A stretch of DNA of 64,000 nt, from assembly GCF_019219065.1 (NCBI RefSeq), contig NZ_JAHUWK010000011.1, forward strand, positions 62,001 to 126,000, in the 5' to 3' direction. This DNA is from Duganella sp. sic0402 (lineage in GTDB: Bacteria; Pseudomonadota; Gammaproteobacteria; Burkholderiales; Burkholderiaceae_D). Position 1 is the first letter of the stretch; every line of letters begins with the position of its first letter. Of this stretch, positions 42,286 to 49,718 are shown in pieces. A program made the translations under genes and the position numbers. The notes below the pieces were generated by a model that was not told the DNA's origin, did no database searches, and worked only from the letters and a program-made list of their open reading frames with translations.

Positions 42286-43956
42286 ATGCGAGTCAACACC
42301 CCAGTCACGCAAAATGAATACATCATGGAGGATGGCAAGACCATCGTCTCCACCACCGATTTGCAAGGCAATATCAATTACGCCAACCCTTACTTCATTG
42401 AAGTCAGCGGCTTCACCGAGGAAGAGTTGATGGGCGCGCCGCAGAACGTGGTGCGCCATCCGGATATGCCGGTGGAAGCGTTTGCGGACTTGTGGAACAC
42501 CATCAAGGACGGCATGCCGTGGACCGGGCTGGTGAAGAACCGCTGCAAGAACGGCGACTACTACTGGGTGCTGGCCAACGTCACGCCGGTGATCGAAAAC
42601 GGCAAGCCGGTCGGCTACCTGTCGGTGCGCACCAAGCCGTCGCGCGAGCAGGTGCGCGAGGCGGACGCGCTGTACCGCGAATTCAAGAATGGCAATCCGC
42701 GCAATCTGCGCATCGTCAAAGGGCGCGCGGTATCGACCGGCCTGGCCGCCCGCATCCGCGCAATGACCAGCACTTCGCTGCCGACGCAGATCGCGGCAGT
42801 GACCACGCTGCTGGTCAGCGTGCTGGCCGCGCTGGCGCTGGCGCTGCTGGTGATGGATGACGCCACTGCCGCCAAGGCGCACGGCTGGCTGGGCGGCGCG
42901 GCCATCATCGCCATGCTGGGCATGCTGGCGTTTGGCCGCAACCTGTATGTCAATGTGGCGCTGCCCTTGCGGCAGGCGACCAAGGCGGCGCGCATGATGG
43001 CCGGCGGCGACCTGACCGCCAAGATCGAGATCCAGCGCGACGATGAGGTCGGGCAGCTGCTGGCGGCGCTGCGCCAGACCAATATCAATTTGCACAGCAT
43101 CATCGGCGATGTGCGCGCCAACTTCGACCAGATCTCGGTGGCCACTGATGAAATTGCCGATGGCAATATGGATTTGTCGGGCCGCACCGAATCGCAGGCG
43201 TCCAGCTTGCAGCAGACCGCCTCCAGCATGGAGCAGCTGACCGCCACCGTGCAGCAGAGTGCCTCCAACGTCGCCAGTGCCAACCAGCTGGCCGAACGGG
43301 CGCGCGAAGTGGCCACGCAGGGCGGCAGCATTGTCTCGCAGGTGGTGACTACCATGGGCGACATCAGCGCTTCGTCGGCGAAGATCCTCGACATCATTGG
43401 CCTGATCGACGGCATCGCCTTCCAGACCAATATTCTGGCGCTGAACGCGGCAGTGGAGGCGGCACGCGCCGGCGAGCAGGGACGCGGTTTCGCCGTGGTG
43501 GCGTCCGAGGTGCGCGGCCTGGCGCAGCGCTCGGCCACGGCGGCCAAGGAAATCAAAGAACTGATCGATACTTCGATCCAGAAAGTGCAGGCCGGCACCA
43601 CGCTGACCAACAGCGCCGGCGTCACCATGAACGAGGTGATTGAATCGGTGTGCCGCGTATCCAAGGTGATGGGCGAGATTTCCAATTCGACGCGCGAGCA
43701 GAGCAACGGCATCGGCCAGGTCAACGAGGCGGTGATCAAGATCGACGACATCACCCAGCAGAACGCGGCGCTGGTGGAAGAAGCCGCTGCTGCGGCCGGC
43801 AACCTGGCGGTGCAGGCGCGCTTCGTGTGCCAGGCGATTTCGGTATTCAAGCTGCAACAGCACGCCAACGCGTCCGCGCGGCGTACCCGCCCGGTCGGCG
43901 GCCAGCCTTCGCGCCCGCCGGTGGACAGCAAACCGCGCCTGCAACTGCATGCTTGA
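42286..43956 (+). CDS. PAS-domain methyl-accepting chemotaxis protein (Aer-like)
   Basis: A 556-residue receptor. The N-terminal PAS domain (about 10-120, 'DLQGNINYANPYFIEVSGFTEEELMG' and 'KNRCKNGDYYWVLANVTPV') is cytoplasmic, as in Aer. Two transmembrane segments (about 165-190 and 198-215) follow closely, then HAMP and the signalling coiled coil with the conserved hairpin 'IDGIAFQTNILALNAAVEAARAGEQGRGFAVVASEVR'. It ends 'KPRLQLHA', so the CheR-tethering pentapeptide of high-abundance receptors is absent. It likely senses redox state or energy through a flavin in PAS. Confidence 0.93.
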   Translation: MRVNTPVTQNEYIMEDGKTIVSTTDLQGNINYANPYFIEVSGFTEEELMGAPQNVVRHPDMPVEAFADLWNTIKDGMPWTGLVKNRCKNGDYYWVLANVTPVIENGKPVGYLSVRTKPSREQVREADALYREFKNGNPRNLRIVKGRAVSTGLAARIRAMTSTSLPTQIAAVTTLLVSVLAALALALLVMDDATAAKAHGWLGGAAIIAMLGMLAFGRNLYVNVALPLRQATKAARMMAGGDLTAKIEIQRDDEVGQLLAALRQTNINLHSIIGDVRANFDQISVATDEIADGNMDLSGRTESQASSLQQTASSMEQLTATVQQSASNVASANQLAERAREVATQGGSIVSQVVTTMGDISASSAKILDIIGLIDGIAFQTNILALNAAVEAARAGEQGRGFAVVASEVRGLAQRSATAAKEIKELIDTSIQKVQAGTTLTNSAGVTMNEVIESVCRVSKVMGEISNSTREQSNGIGQVNEAVIKIDDITQQNAALVEEAAAAAGNLAVQARFVCQAISVFKLQQHANASARRTRPVGGQPSRPPVDSKPRLQLHA

Positions 43957-43991
43957 TATCATATTGCCTTCACGGGCAATAGGATGCAGGC

Positions 43992-44294
43992 ATGAAGGTC
44001 ACGCTGGAAGGGCAGGGATGGACGTTTGAGGCGCAGGCGCCGGAGACGCTGCTGCAGGCGGCCGACCGGAACGGCATCCGCTTGCCGAGCTCGTGCCGCA
44101 ACGGCACGTGCCGCACCTGCATCTGCCTGTCCACCAGCGGCACGGTACGCTACAAGGTCGACTGGCCGGGCCTGAGCCCCGACGAAAAGCGCGAGGGCTA
44201 CATCCTGCCTTGCGTGGCGATAGCCGAAACCGATCTGCTCATTCAGGCGCCCGCCGCCGCCAGGCTCCCGGTCCCACCCCATACTGGCGCTTGA
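43992..44294 (+). CDS. [2Fe-2S] ferredoxin
   Basis: A 100-residue plant-type ferredoxin. Cluster ligands are in 'SSCRNGTCRTCICLS' (Cys35, Cys40, Cys43) and 'ILPCVAIAE' (near Cys76). It would shuttle single electrons in the cytosol. The last 18 codons overlap the convergent AraC-type gene by 56 nt; the tail 'RLPVPPHTGA' after the conserved fold is probably an incidental extension. It stands 35 bp after the chemoreceptor gene, and no oxygenase or reductase partner is nearby. Confidence 0.9.
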   Translation: MKVTLEGQGWTFEAQAPETLLQAADRNGIRLPSSCRNGTCRTCICLSTSGTVRYKVDWPGLSPDEKREGYILPCVAIAETDLLIQAPAAARLPVPPHTGA

Positions 44295-45132
44295 AGGCGC
44301 GGTTGAACGCCGCTTCCGACTGGTAGCCTACCGCCTCTCCCACTTCCCCTGCCTGGCGGCCGTCGTCCAGCAGGCGGGCGGCGCGCGCCATGCGCAGCTG
44401 GGTCAGCACATCAGCCGGCGTGGCCCCGGCGGCCTGCTTGAACAGCCGGGCGAAGGTGGCGCGCGACATATGGCTGGCGTCGGCCAGGTCTTCCAGTGTC
44501 CATGGTTTTTCCGGCGCGGTCAGCATGCCGTTGATGGCGGCCTGTAGGCGGCGTTCGGCCAGTACGCCGAACAGGCCGGGCACCGCCAGCGATTGTTCCA
44601 GCCAGGTGCGGATCAGCAGCGCGAACAGGGCCAAGGCGAGCTGGCGGATGATGGCTTCCGAGCCGCCGCGCGGCGCTTCCGCTTCTTCCTGCAGCATGCG
44701 CAGCAGGTAGCGCAGGCTTTGCGCGTCCGGACGGCCGGCGGTGCGCACCACCAGCATGTGCGGCAAGGCTTGCAGCAGGCCGGCGCCGCTGTCGGCGTCA
44801 AAACGGAATTCGCCGCACAGGATGTCGGTTTGCGGGCCGTCGCCGTGGTTGCCTTGCAGTTGCAGCACGCCGGGCGTGCTGTGCTGGGCCGAGGCCAGCG
44901 CCGGATCGCCGATGTGCAGCTGGTGCGCGCCGCCGTGCGGGAAGACGACGATGTCGCCGGTTTGCAGTATCTGCTCGCCGACCTGCGCTTCGCCGCGCAC
45001 GATCAGGTGGTAGGGAGCGACGCCAGGCGGCGTGCCCTGGTGGTTCAGCACCCACGGCGCGCCGAAGCGGCAGCGCACGTCCAGCGCGGTGCGCACCGGG
45101 TAAAGGGAGAGTAAATGGCTAAGCGGGTCCAT
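44239..45132 (-). CDS. AraC-family transcriptional regulator with cupin domain
   Basis: A 297-residue regulator: an N-terminal cupin-like sensor ('YHLIVRGEAQVGEQILQTGDIVVFPHGGAHQL') and a C-terminal pair of HTH motifs, 'WTLEDLADASHMSRATFARLFKQ' and 'VGEAVGYQSEAAFNRAFKRQYG'. The organisation fits the AraC_N-type 'cupin_6' family often found next to oxidoreductases or carboxymuconolactone decarboxylase-like genes. It is divergent from exactly such a gene, 112 bp away, which is the probable target. Overlaps the ferredoxin gene at its 3' end. Confidence 0.93.
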   Translation of the reverse strand: MDPLSHLLSLYPVRTALDVRCRFGAPWVLNHQGTPPGVAPYHLIVRGEAQVGEQILQTGDIVVFPHGGAHQLHIGDPALASAQHSTPGVLQLQGNHGDGPQTDILCGEFRFDADSGAGLLQALPHMLVVRTAGRPDAQSLRYLLRMLQEEAEAPRGGSEAIIRQLALALFALLIRTWLEQSLAVPGLFGVLAERRLQAAINGMLTAPEKPWTLEDLADASHMSRATFARLFKQAAGATPADVLTQLRMARAARLLDDGRQAGEVGEAVGYQSEAAFNRAFKRQYGVGPGAWRRRAPE

Positions 45133-45244
45133 AACATGCGGATGAGACGATAGAGCAAATTATAGAGCATTTCGGGTATTCAGCATCGCAAGCGACCGGC
45201 CTACACTGTTTCCATCGCAACTCACTTTGAAAAGGAAACACATC

Positions 45245-45781
45245 ATGTCCCGCTTATACACCCAAGCTGCTAGCGAAGCCAGCGGCCACGCCGCCCAACT
45301 GTTCACCGCCATCAAAGGCGCGATCGGCAAGGTGCCGAACGCCTACCTGGGCATCGGCAGCAATAGCCCGGTGGCGCTGGAAGCCGCGCTGAATCTGGAT
45401 GCTGCGCTGCGCAAAAGCAGCCTTAGCGCGAAGGAAATCGAAGTGGTGAAACTGGCGGTCAGCCAGAACGCCGGCTGCGATTATTGCCTGGCCGCGCACA
45501 CGCTGATGGGCGGCAAAGCTGGCTTGAGCAATGAAGCCATCCTCGGCGCACGCCACGGCCAGCCGGGCGGCGATGCGCGCCTGGACGCGCTGGCGGATTT
45601 CGTCCGCAGCGTGGTCAGCACCAGCGGCGATGTGCCTGCTGATGTCGTGCTGGCGGTGAAGCAGGCCGGCTATAGCGATACGCAGATCGTCGATACGCTG
45701 CTGGCGGTTACCTCGATCACCTTCACCAATCTGTTCAACCGGGTGAATGTGACCGAGATCGACTTCCCGCGCGCCGGCTAA
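45245..45781 (+). CDS. Carboxymuconolactone decarboxylase-family (AhpD-like) protein
   Basis: A 178-residue all-helical protein. The ATG at 45245 follows AAGGAA with 7-nt spacing; an upstream in-frame start at 45227 lacks one. The redox centre 'QNAGCDYCLAAHTLMG' holds the CxxC and a His typical of AhpD-type peroxidase partners. It may act as an alkylhydroperoxidase-like protein. It is convergent with a small unknown gene (4-nt overlap) and divergent from the AraC-type regulator. Confidence 0.9.
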   Translation: MSRLYTQAASEASGHAAQLFTAIKGAIGKVPNAYLGIGSNSPVALEAALNLDAALRKSSLSAKEIEVVKLAVSQNAGCDYCLAAHTLMGGKAGLSNEAILGARHGQPGGDARLDALADFVRSVVSTSGDVPADVVLAVKQAGYSDTQIVDTLLAVTSITFTNLFNRVNVTEIDFPRAG

Positions 45782-46083
45782 TCCTTCTTGCGGAGGCGCT
45801 GCAACAGCGCCTCCGTGGTGTCGCTGAGCGGCACGCCGTGGCGCCGCAGCAACTGAATATTCAGCACCATGTTTTCCAGCACCAGCTTGGCGGCGACGGC
45901 CAGCAGCGTCAGGTGCTTGTCCTCGTCGCTGAAGTTCTCCATCGCGTCAGCCATCTCGCACAGATGGTTGGAGATCAGGCCGCGCAAATCGTGTTCGTCA
46001 AAAGGCAGGTCGGCGAAGTCGATCGGGTCTTCCTTCTCCACTTCCTGCATCAGCAGTTCCAGTTCTTCCGGGGTAATCGACAT
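45778..46083 (-). CDS. Small acidic protein of unknown function
   Basis: A 101-residue protein starting at ATG 46083, chosen for GGAG 6 nt upstream. The N-terminal 40 residues are strongly acidic ('EELELLMQEVEKEDPIDFADLPFDEHD') and the remainder is predicted helical with a basic end 'LLQRLRKKD'. I recognise no domain. It is divergent from the ThiS-like gene by 61 bp. No secretion signal, so it is likely cytosolic. Confidence 0.65.
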   Translation of the reverse strand: MSITPEELELLMQEVEKEDPIDFADLPFDEHDLRGLISNHLCEMADAMENFSDEDKHLTLLAVAAKLVLENMVLNIQLLRRHGVPLSDTTEALLQRLRKKD

Positions 46084-46144
46084 GCACAGCTCCGGTGATT
46101 GAGGCGATTTCATTTTAGCGCCAATCGGCATAGAATCTGTGCGC

Positions 46145-46414
46145 ATGGCGCATCTGAACTTTACCCAGCAACTAGGGCGCTTCATGGCCGTGCCGCAGGT
46201 GCAGACCGACGCGGCCGACCTGCGCGGCGCGCTCAATGCCTGCTTTGCCGACCATCCCCGGCTGCGCGGCTATGTGCTCGACGAGCAGGGGCATTTGCGC
46301 GAGAACGTGGTGATTTTCATCGACGGCCAGCGCACCCGCGAACGCCAGCGGCTCGACGACGCGCTGGCTCCCCATTCCCAGGTATACATCTTGCAAGCTT
46401 TATCAGGAGGCTGA
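46145..46414 (+). CDS. MoaD/ThiS-like ubiquitin-fold protein
   Basis: An 89-residue protein (ATG 46145; a GTG two codons earlier is possible). It has the beta-grasp layout of MoaD/ThiS: 'DLRGALNACFADHPRLRGYVLDEQG' in the first half, 'ENVVIFIDGQRT' in the middle, and ends in 'ALSGG', the exposed Gly-Gly that sulfur-carrier proteins use for thiocarboxylate formation. No molybdopterin or thiamine genes are adjacent. Instead it is 2 nt upstream of a beta-propeller gene, so the two are almost surely one operon. Confidence 0.8.
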   Translation: MAHLNFTQQLGRFMAVPQVQTDAADLRGALNACFADHPRLRGYVLDEQGHLRENVVIFIDGQRTRERQRLDDALAPHSQVYILQALSGG

Positions 46415-46416
46415 CC

Positions 46417-47508
46417 ATGTCCGACCGCGCCTATATCGCGACGCGCAAAGGTTTGTTTGAAGTGACACGCACGCATGAGGCGTGGCTGCTGGATCAGCAG
46501 CATTTCCTTGGCGATCCGGTGTCGATGGTGCTGCCGGACCGGCGCGACGGCACGCTATACGCGGCGCTGAACCTGGGCCACTTCGGCACCAAGCTGCACC
46601 GTCGCGATCCGGGCGGTACTGACTGGGTGGAAGTGGCGGCGCCGGCGTTTCCGCTCAAGCCAGCCGACAGCACCGATCCGGTGGAATGGAAGGTGAGGCA
46701 GATCTGGTCGCTGGCGGCGGGCGGTCCCGACCAGCCGGGCGTGCTATGGGCCGGCACCTTGCCGGGCGGGCTGTTCCGCTCGGATGACCGCGGCGACAGC
46801 TGGCAACTGGTGGACGCCTTGTGGAATGTGCCGCAGCGCGCGCAATGGATGGGCGGCGGCTACGACGTGCCGGGTATCCACAGCATTTGTGTCGATCCGC
46901 GCGATAGCCGGTCGGTGCTGGTAGGCGTGTCCTGCGGCGGCGCCTGGCTGACCAATGACGGCGGCGCCAGCTGGACGCTGCGCGCGAAAGGCATGCTCGC
47001 CACCTATATGCCGCCCGAGCTGGCCGGCGAGGAAACGGTGCAGGACCCGCATTGCATCGTGCGCTGCCCAGGCGAGCCGGACAAGCTGTGGTGCCAGCAC
47101 CACAACGGCATCTGGCGCAGCGTCGACAATGGCGCGCTGTGGACCGAGGTGAAGCCGCCGGCGCCGGTGTCGGATTTCGGCTTTGTCACGGCGGTGCACC
47201 CAAAGGATGGCGAGATGGCGTGGTTTGTTCCCGCCGAAGCCGACAGCAAGCGGATTCCACCGCAGGCCTCGCTGGCGGTGACCCGCACCACCGATGGCGG
47301 CAAGAGCTTTATCGCCTGGCGCGGCGGTTTGCCGCATCAGCATTGCTATGACCTGGTGTACCGGCACGGGCTGGCGGTCAGCGATGACGGCCAGGTGTTG
47401 CTGATGGGCTCGACCACTGGCGGCGCGTGGCTGTCGGAAGATGGCGGTGGCCAGTGGCAGACGATTTCCACCACCTTGCCGCCAATTTACGCGGTGGCCT
47501 TCGCCTAG
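46417..47508 (+). CDS. BNR/sialidase-like beta-propeller protein
   Basis: A 363-residue protein built of repeated WD40/YVTN/BNR-type blades: Asp-box-like turns occur in 'RSDDRGDSWQLV', 'LTNDGGASWTLR', 'RSVDNGALWTEV', 'RTTDGGKSFIAWRGG' and 'LSEDGGGQWQTIS'. No signal peptide is present ('MSDRAYIATRKGLFEVTR'), so it is cytosolic. Annotated relatives are often called sialidase-like, but catalytic sialidase residues are not evident. Coupled with the ThiS-like gene (AGGAGG precedes the ATG), it may act with that carrier. Function unknown. Confidence 0.85.
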   Translation: MSDRAYIATRKGLFEVTRTHEAWLLDQQHFLGDPVSMVLPDRRDGTLYAALNLGHFGTKLHRRDPGGTDWVEVAAPAFPLKPADSTDPVEWKVRQIWSLAAGGPDQPGVLWAGTLPGGLFRSDDRGDSWQLVDALWNVPQRAQWMGGGYDVPGIHSICVDPRDSRSVLVGVSCGGAWLTNDGGASWTLRAKGMLATYMPPELAGEETVQDPHCIVRCPGEPDKLWCQHHNGIWRSVDNGALWTEVKPPAPVSDFGFVTAVHPKDGEMAWFVPAEADSKRIPPQASLAVTRTTDGGKSFIAWRGGLPHQHCYDLVYRHGLAVSDDGQVLLMGSTTGGAWLSEDGGGQWQTISTTLPPIYAVAFA

Positions 47509-48113
47509 TCGGCGTAGGCCAGGAACATTTCCACTGCTGACTGCACCACTTTTTGCTGCATCTCCGCGCTGAGGGGCGGCTGGTTCATGGTGACCTGCGG
47601 CCAGAAGGCAAAGGTCTTCAACTGGCCTTGCAGTATTTGCGACGCCAGTTCGGGATCGCCGGCGCGCAGCAGCTTGCCGTCGGCCTGGGCGGCGCGCAGC
47701 CAGGTGGTGACCGCCTCTTCCTTCACGCTGAGACGGCCGACCATTTCCTGCGCCCGTTCGGGCGAGTGGATGGCCTCGGCGATGGCGACGCGCGCCAGGT
47801 CGAGAAAATAGCCATCCTGCAGCATTTCCATCTTTTTGTTCAGCAAATCCAGCAATTGCTGGCGCAGCGGCGCGGCCGGCTCATAGGGCGGCGGCTGCAT
47901 CGCGCCGATGCTGCACCACAGCTCATGCAATATTTGCGCGAACAGTTCGTCTTTACTGGGGAAGTGGTTGTAGACGGTGCGCTTGGACACGCCGGCGGTG
48001 GCGGCAATCTTGTCCATGCTGGTGGATTCGAAGCCGCTGGCGCGGAATTCGGCGATGGCTGCTTCGACAATCGCTTGCCGTTTGCGGTCGGTCAGTTTGA
48101 TGGGCGCATTCAT
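47505..48113 (-). CDS. TetR-family transcriptional regulator
   Basis: A 202-residue regulator. The HTH at the N-terminus reads 'RQAIVEAAIAEFRASGFESTSMDKIAATAGVSKRTVYNHFPSKDELF', the TetR signature. The C-terminal ligand domain begins near residue 75. It is divergent from the metallo-hydrolase gene, and the 85-bp gap contains a perfect 15-bp palindrome that should be its operator. Convergent with the propeller gene (4-nt overlap). Confidence 0.93.
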   Translation of the reverse strand: MNAPIKLTDRKRQAIVEAAIAEFRASGFESTSMDKIAATAGVSKRTVYNHFPSKDELFAQILHELWCSIGAMQPPPYEPAAPLRQQLLDLLNKKMEMLQDGYFLDLARVAIAEAIHSPERAQEMVGRLSVKEEAVTTWLRAAQADGKLLRAGDPELASQILQGQLKTFAFWPQVTMNQPPLSAEMQQKVVQSAVEMFLAYAD

Positions 48114-48156
48114 GCTTTTATTTTACACCGACTAGTTTACTTTTTCAAAAATAAGA

Positions 48157-48171
48157 ACTACACTGTGTAGT
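48157..48171. promoter_or_regulatory. Putative TetR operator, 15-bp palindrome
   Basis: ACTACAC-T-GTGTAGT is a perfect inverted repeat lying between the TetR gene and the divergent metallo-hydrolase gene. Length, symmetry and place fit a TetR-family binding site that would control both genes. Confidence 0.7.
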
Positions 48172-48198
48172 GTACATTCTAACTCCCTGGAGTCCCTC

Positions 48199-49278
48199 AT
48201 GCATCCATCCGTTATTGCCGAATCTGCTATCGATAGCCTGGACGGCTTGTCCGTCCCTAGCGCGCCACGCTCGCGCAATGGCCGTTTCCGGAATCCGGTC
48301 AGGATGCACAAGATGGGCTTCTTCAAGACGCTGGGCATCATGCTGCGCTTTGCTTTCGACAAGCCGAAAGACACGGTGCCGACTCAGCCGATTCCCGTTC
48401 ATGCGATCACGCAGCAGCAGTTAGTGGATGCTCCGGATCGCAGCTTGTTCCGCCTGGGCCACTCGACGGTGCTGCTCAAGCTCAATGGCCAGTTCTGGCT
48501 GACCGACCCGGTGTTTTCCGAGCGTGCGTCGCCCGTGCAGTGGGCCGGTCCGCAGCGTTTCCACCAGCCGCCGATCAGCATCGAAGACCTGCCGCCGATC
48601 AAGGGCGTGATCCTGTCGCACGACCATTACGACCATCTGGACCAGGCCGCTGTGAAAAAGCTGGCCGCCAAGACCGACCATTTCATCACCCCGCTGGGCG
48701 TGGGCAAGCGCCTGATCGCCTGGGGCATCCCGGCCAGCAAGGTGCAGCAACTGAGCTGGTGGCAAGCCACGTATGTGGCCGGCCTGAAGCTGGTGGCGAC
48801 GCCGGCCCAGCATTTCTCCGGCCGTGGCCTGCATGACCGCAACAAGACGCTGTGGGCATCGTTTGTGATTGAAGACCGCGATGTAAGGCTGTTTTTCAGC
48901 GGCGATAGCGGCTATTTCGACGGATTTAAGGAAATTGGTCGCCGCTACGGGCCGTTCGACGTGACCATGGTGGAAACCGGTGCCTACGATCCGCAATGGC
49001 CGGACGTGCATATGCAGCCGGAAGAGTCCTTGCAGGCGCACATTGATTTGCGCGGCAAGGTGCTGCTGCCGATTCATAACGGCACGTTCGACCTGTCGCT
49101 GCATGCCTGGCACGATCCCTTCGACCGGATCACCCAGCTGGCGCAGGAGCGCCGCCTGCCGATCGCCACGCCGGAAATCGGCCAGCCGCTGGATATCCGC
49201 CAGCCGCATGCCGAAGTGAAATGGTGGGAACCGCTGGCGCAACAGGAGGCGGCCGAGGCCGCTGCGCGCGCCGCCTGA
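48199..49278 (+). CDS. NAPE-PLD/UlaG-like MBL-fold metallo-hydrolase
   Basis: A 359-residue beta-lactamase-fold hydrolase with metal ligands in 'ILSHDHYDHLD', 'TPAQHFSGRGLHDRN', 'FSGDSGY' and 'LPIHNGTFDLSLH'. Residues 70-130 ('LFRLGHSTVLLKLNGQFWLTDPVF') are typical of the N-acyl-phosphatidylethanolamine phospholipase D-like branch. It may hydrolyse a phosphodiester or lipid. No signal peptide is seen. Divergent from a TetR regulator with a palindrome between, so it is probably induced by its ligand. Confidence 0.88.
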   Translation: MHPSVIAESAIDSLDGLSVPSAPRSRNGRFRNPVRMHKMGFFKTLGIMLRFAFDKPKDTVPTQPIPVHAITQQQLVDAPDRSLFRLGHSTVLLKLNGQFWLTDPVFSERASPVQWAGPQRFHQPPISIEDLPPIKGVILSHDHYDHLDQAAVKKLAAKTDHFITPLGVGKRLIAWGIPASKVQQLSWWQATYVAGLKLVATPAQHFSGRGLHDRNKTLWASFVIEDRDVRLFFSGDSGYFDGFKEIGRRYGPFDVTMVETGAYDPQWPDVHMQPEESLQAHIDLRGKVLLPIHNGTFDLSLHAWHDPFDRITQLAQERRLPIATPEIGQPLDIRQPHAEVKWWEPLAQQEAAEAAARAA

Positions 49279-49614
49279 TCAGGCAGTGATGTTGATGAAC
49301 TTGCCGATGGTCTGCCCCAGCGTGTTGACCTGCGGCTTGGGCACGACTAAATCCGTCGGCAATTGCTGCTCGACGCGGGGCGGGTTTTCAATGGCGCGGG
49401 TGAGATTGACGGTGGGCAGCGGCTTTTCCGCCGATTGCGTCGCCTGATTGCTTTCGCGCTGGCTGTCCGACAGCTTTTGCTTGTCCTTCGCTAACTGATC
49501 CTGGCTGGCGTCCAGCCGGCTGCTGTCCTGGCTGACGCGCACGCGGTCCTGTTGCACCTGCCTTTCAGCTTGTACAACCGATGCTTGCAGCGCAGTAACG
49601 GACAAGGTGGCCAT
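49279..49614 (-). CDS. Small coiled-coil protein of unknown function
   Basis: A 111-residue protein. Residues 8-60 are rich in Gln, Ser, Asp and Ala with a heptad-like pattern ('VVQAERQVQQDRVRVSQDSSRLDASQDQLAKDKQKL'), predicted coiled coil; the C-terminal half is Pro-rich and ends 'TLGQTIGKFINITA'. No signal or transmembrane segment. I recognise no family. It stands alone between the metallo-hydrolase and the GH65-locus receptor, separated from the latter by a terminator. Confidence 0.65.
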   Translation of the reverse strand: MATLSVTALQASVVQAERQVQQDRVRVSQDSSRLDASQDQLAKDKQKLSDSQRESNQATQSAEKPLPTVNLTRAIENPPRVEQQLPTDLVVPKPQVNTLGQTIGKFINITA

Positions 49615-49666
49615 GACAATCCTTCAGGCAGGATGATGCATTTATTGCAGATTAGGCCATGGAAAC

Positions 49667-49696
49667 AAAAAAGGCAAGGCCAACTGCGCCTTGCCT
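49667..49696 (-). terminator. Rho-independent terminator after the TonB-dependent receptor
   Basis: Reading leftward: AGGCAAGGC, loop of 7, GCCTTGCCT, then TTTTTT. A perfect 9-bp stem 22 nt past the receptor stop. Confidence 0.92.
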
Positions 49697-49718
49697 GAAG
49701 AGGGACGTTACGTGCCCC

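Noticed and set aside
46417..47508. Secreted sialidase identity for the beta-propeller protein
   Set aside because: No signal peptide and no visible sialidase arginine triad; only Asp-box-like turns are shared.
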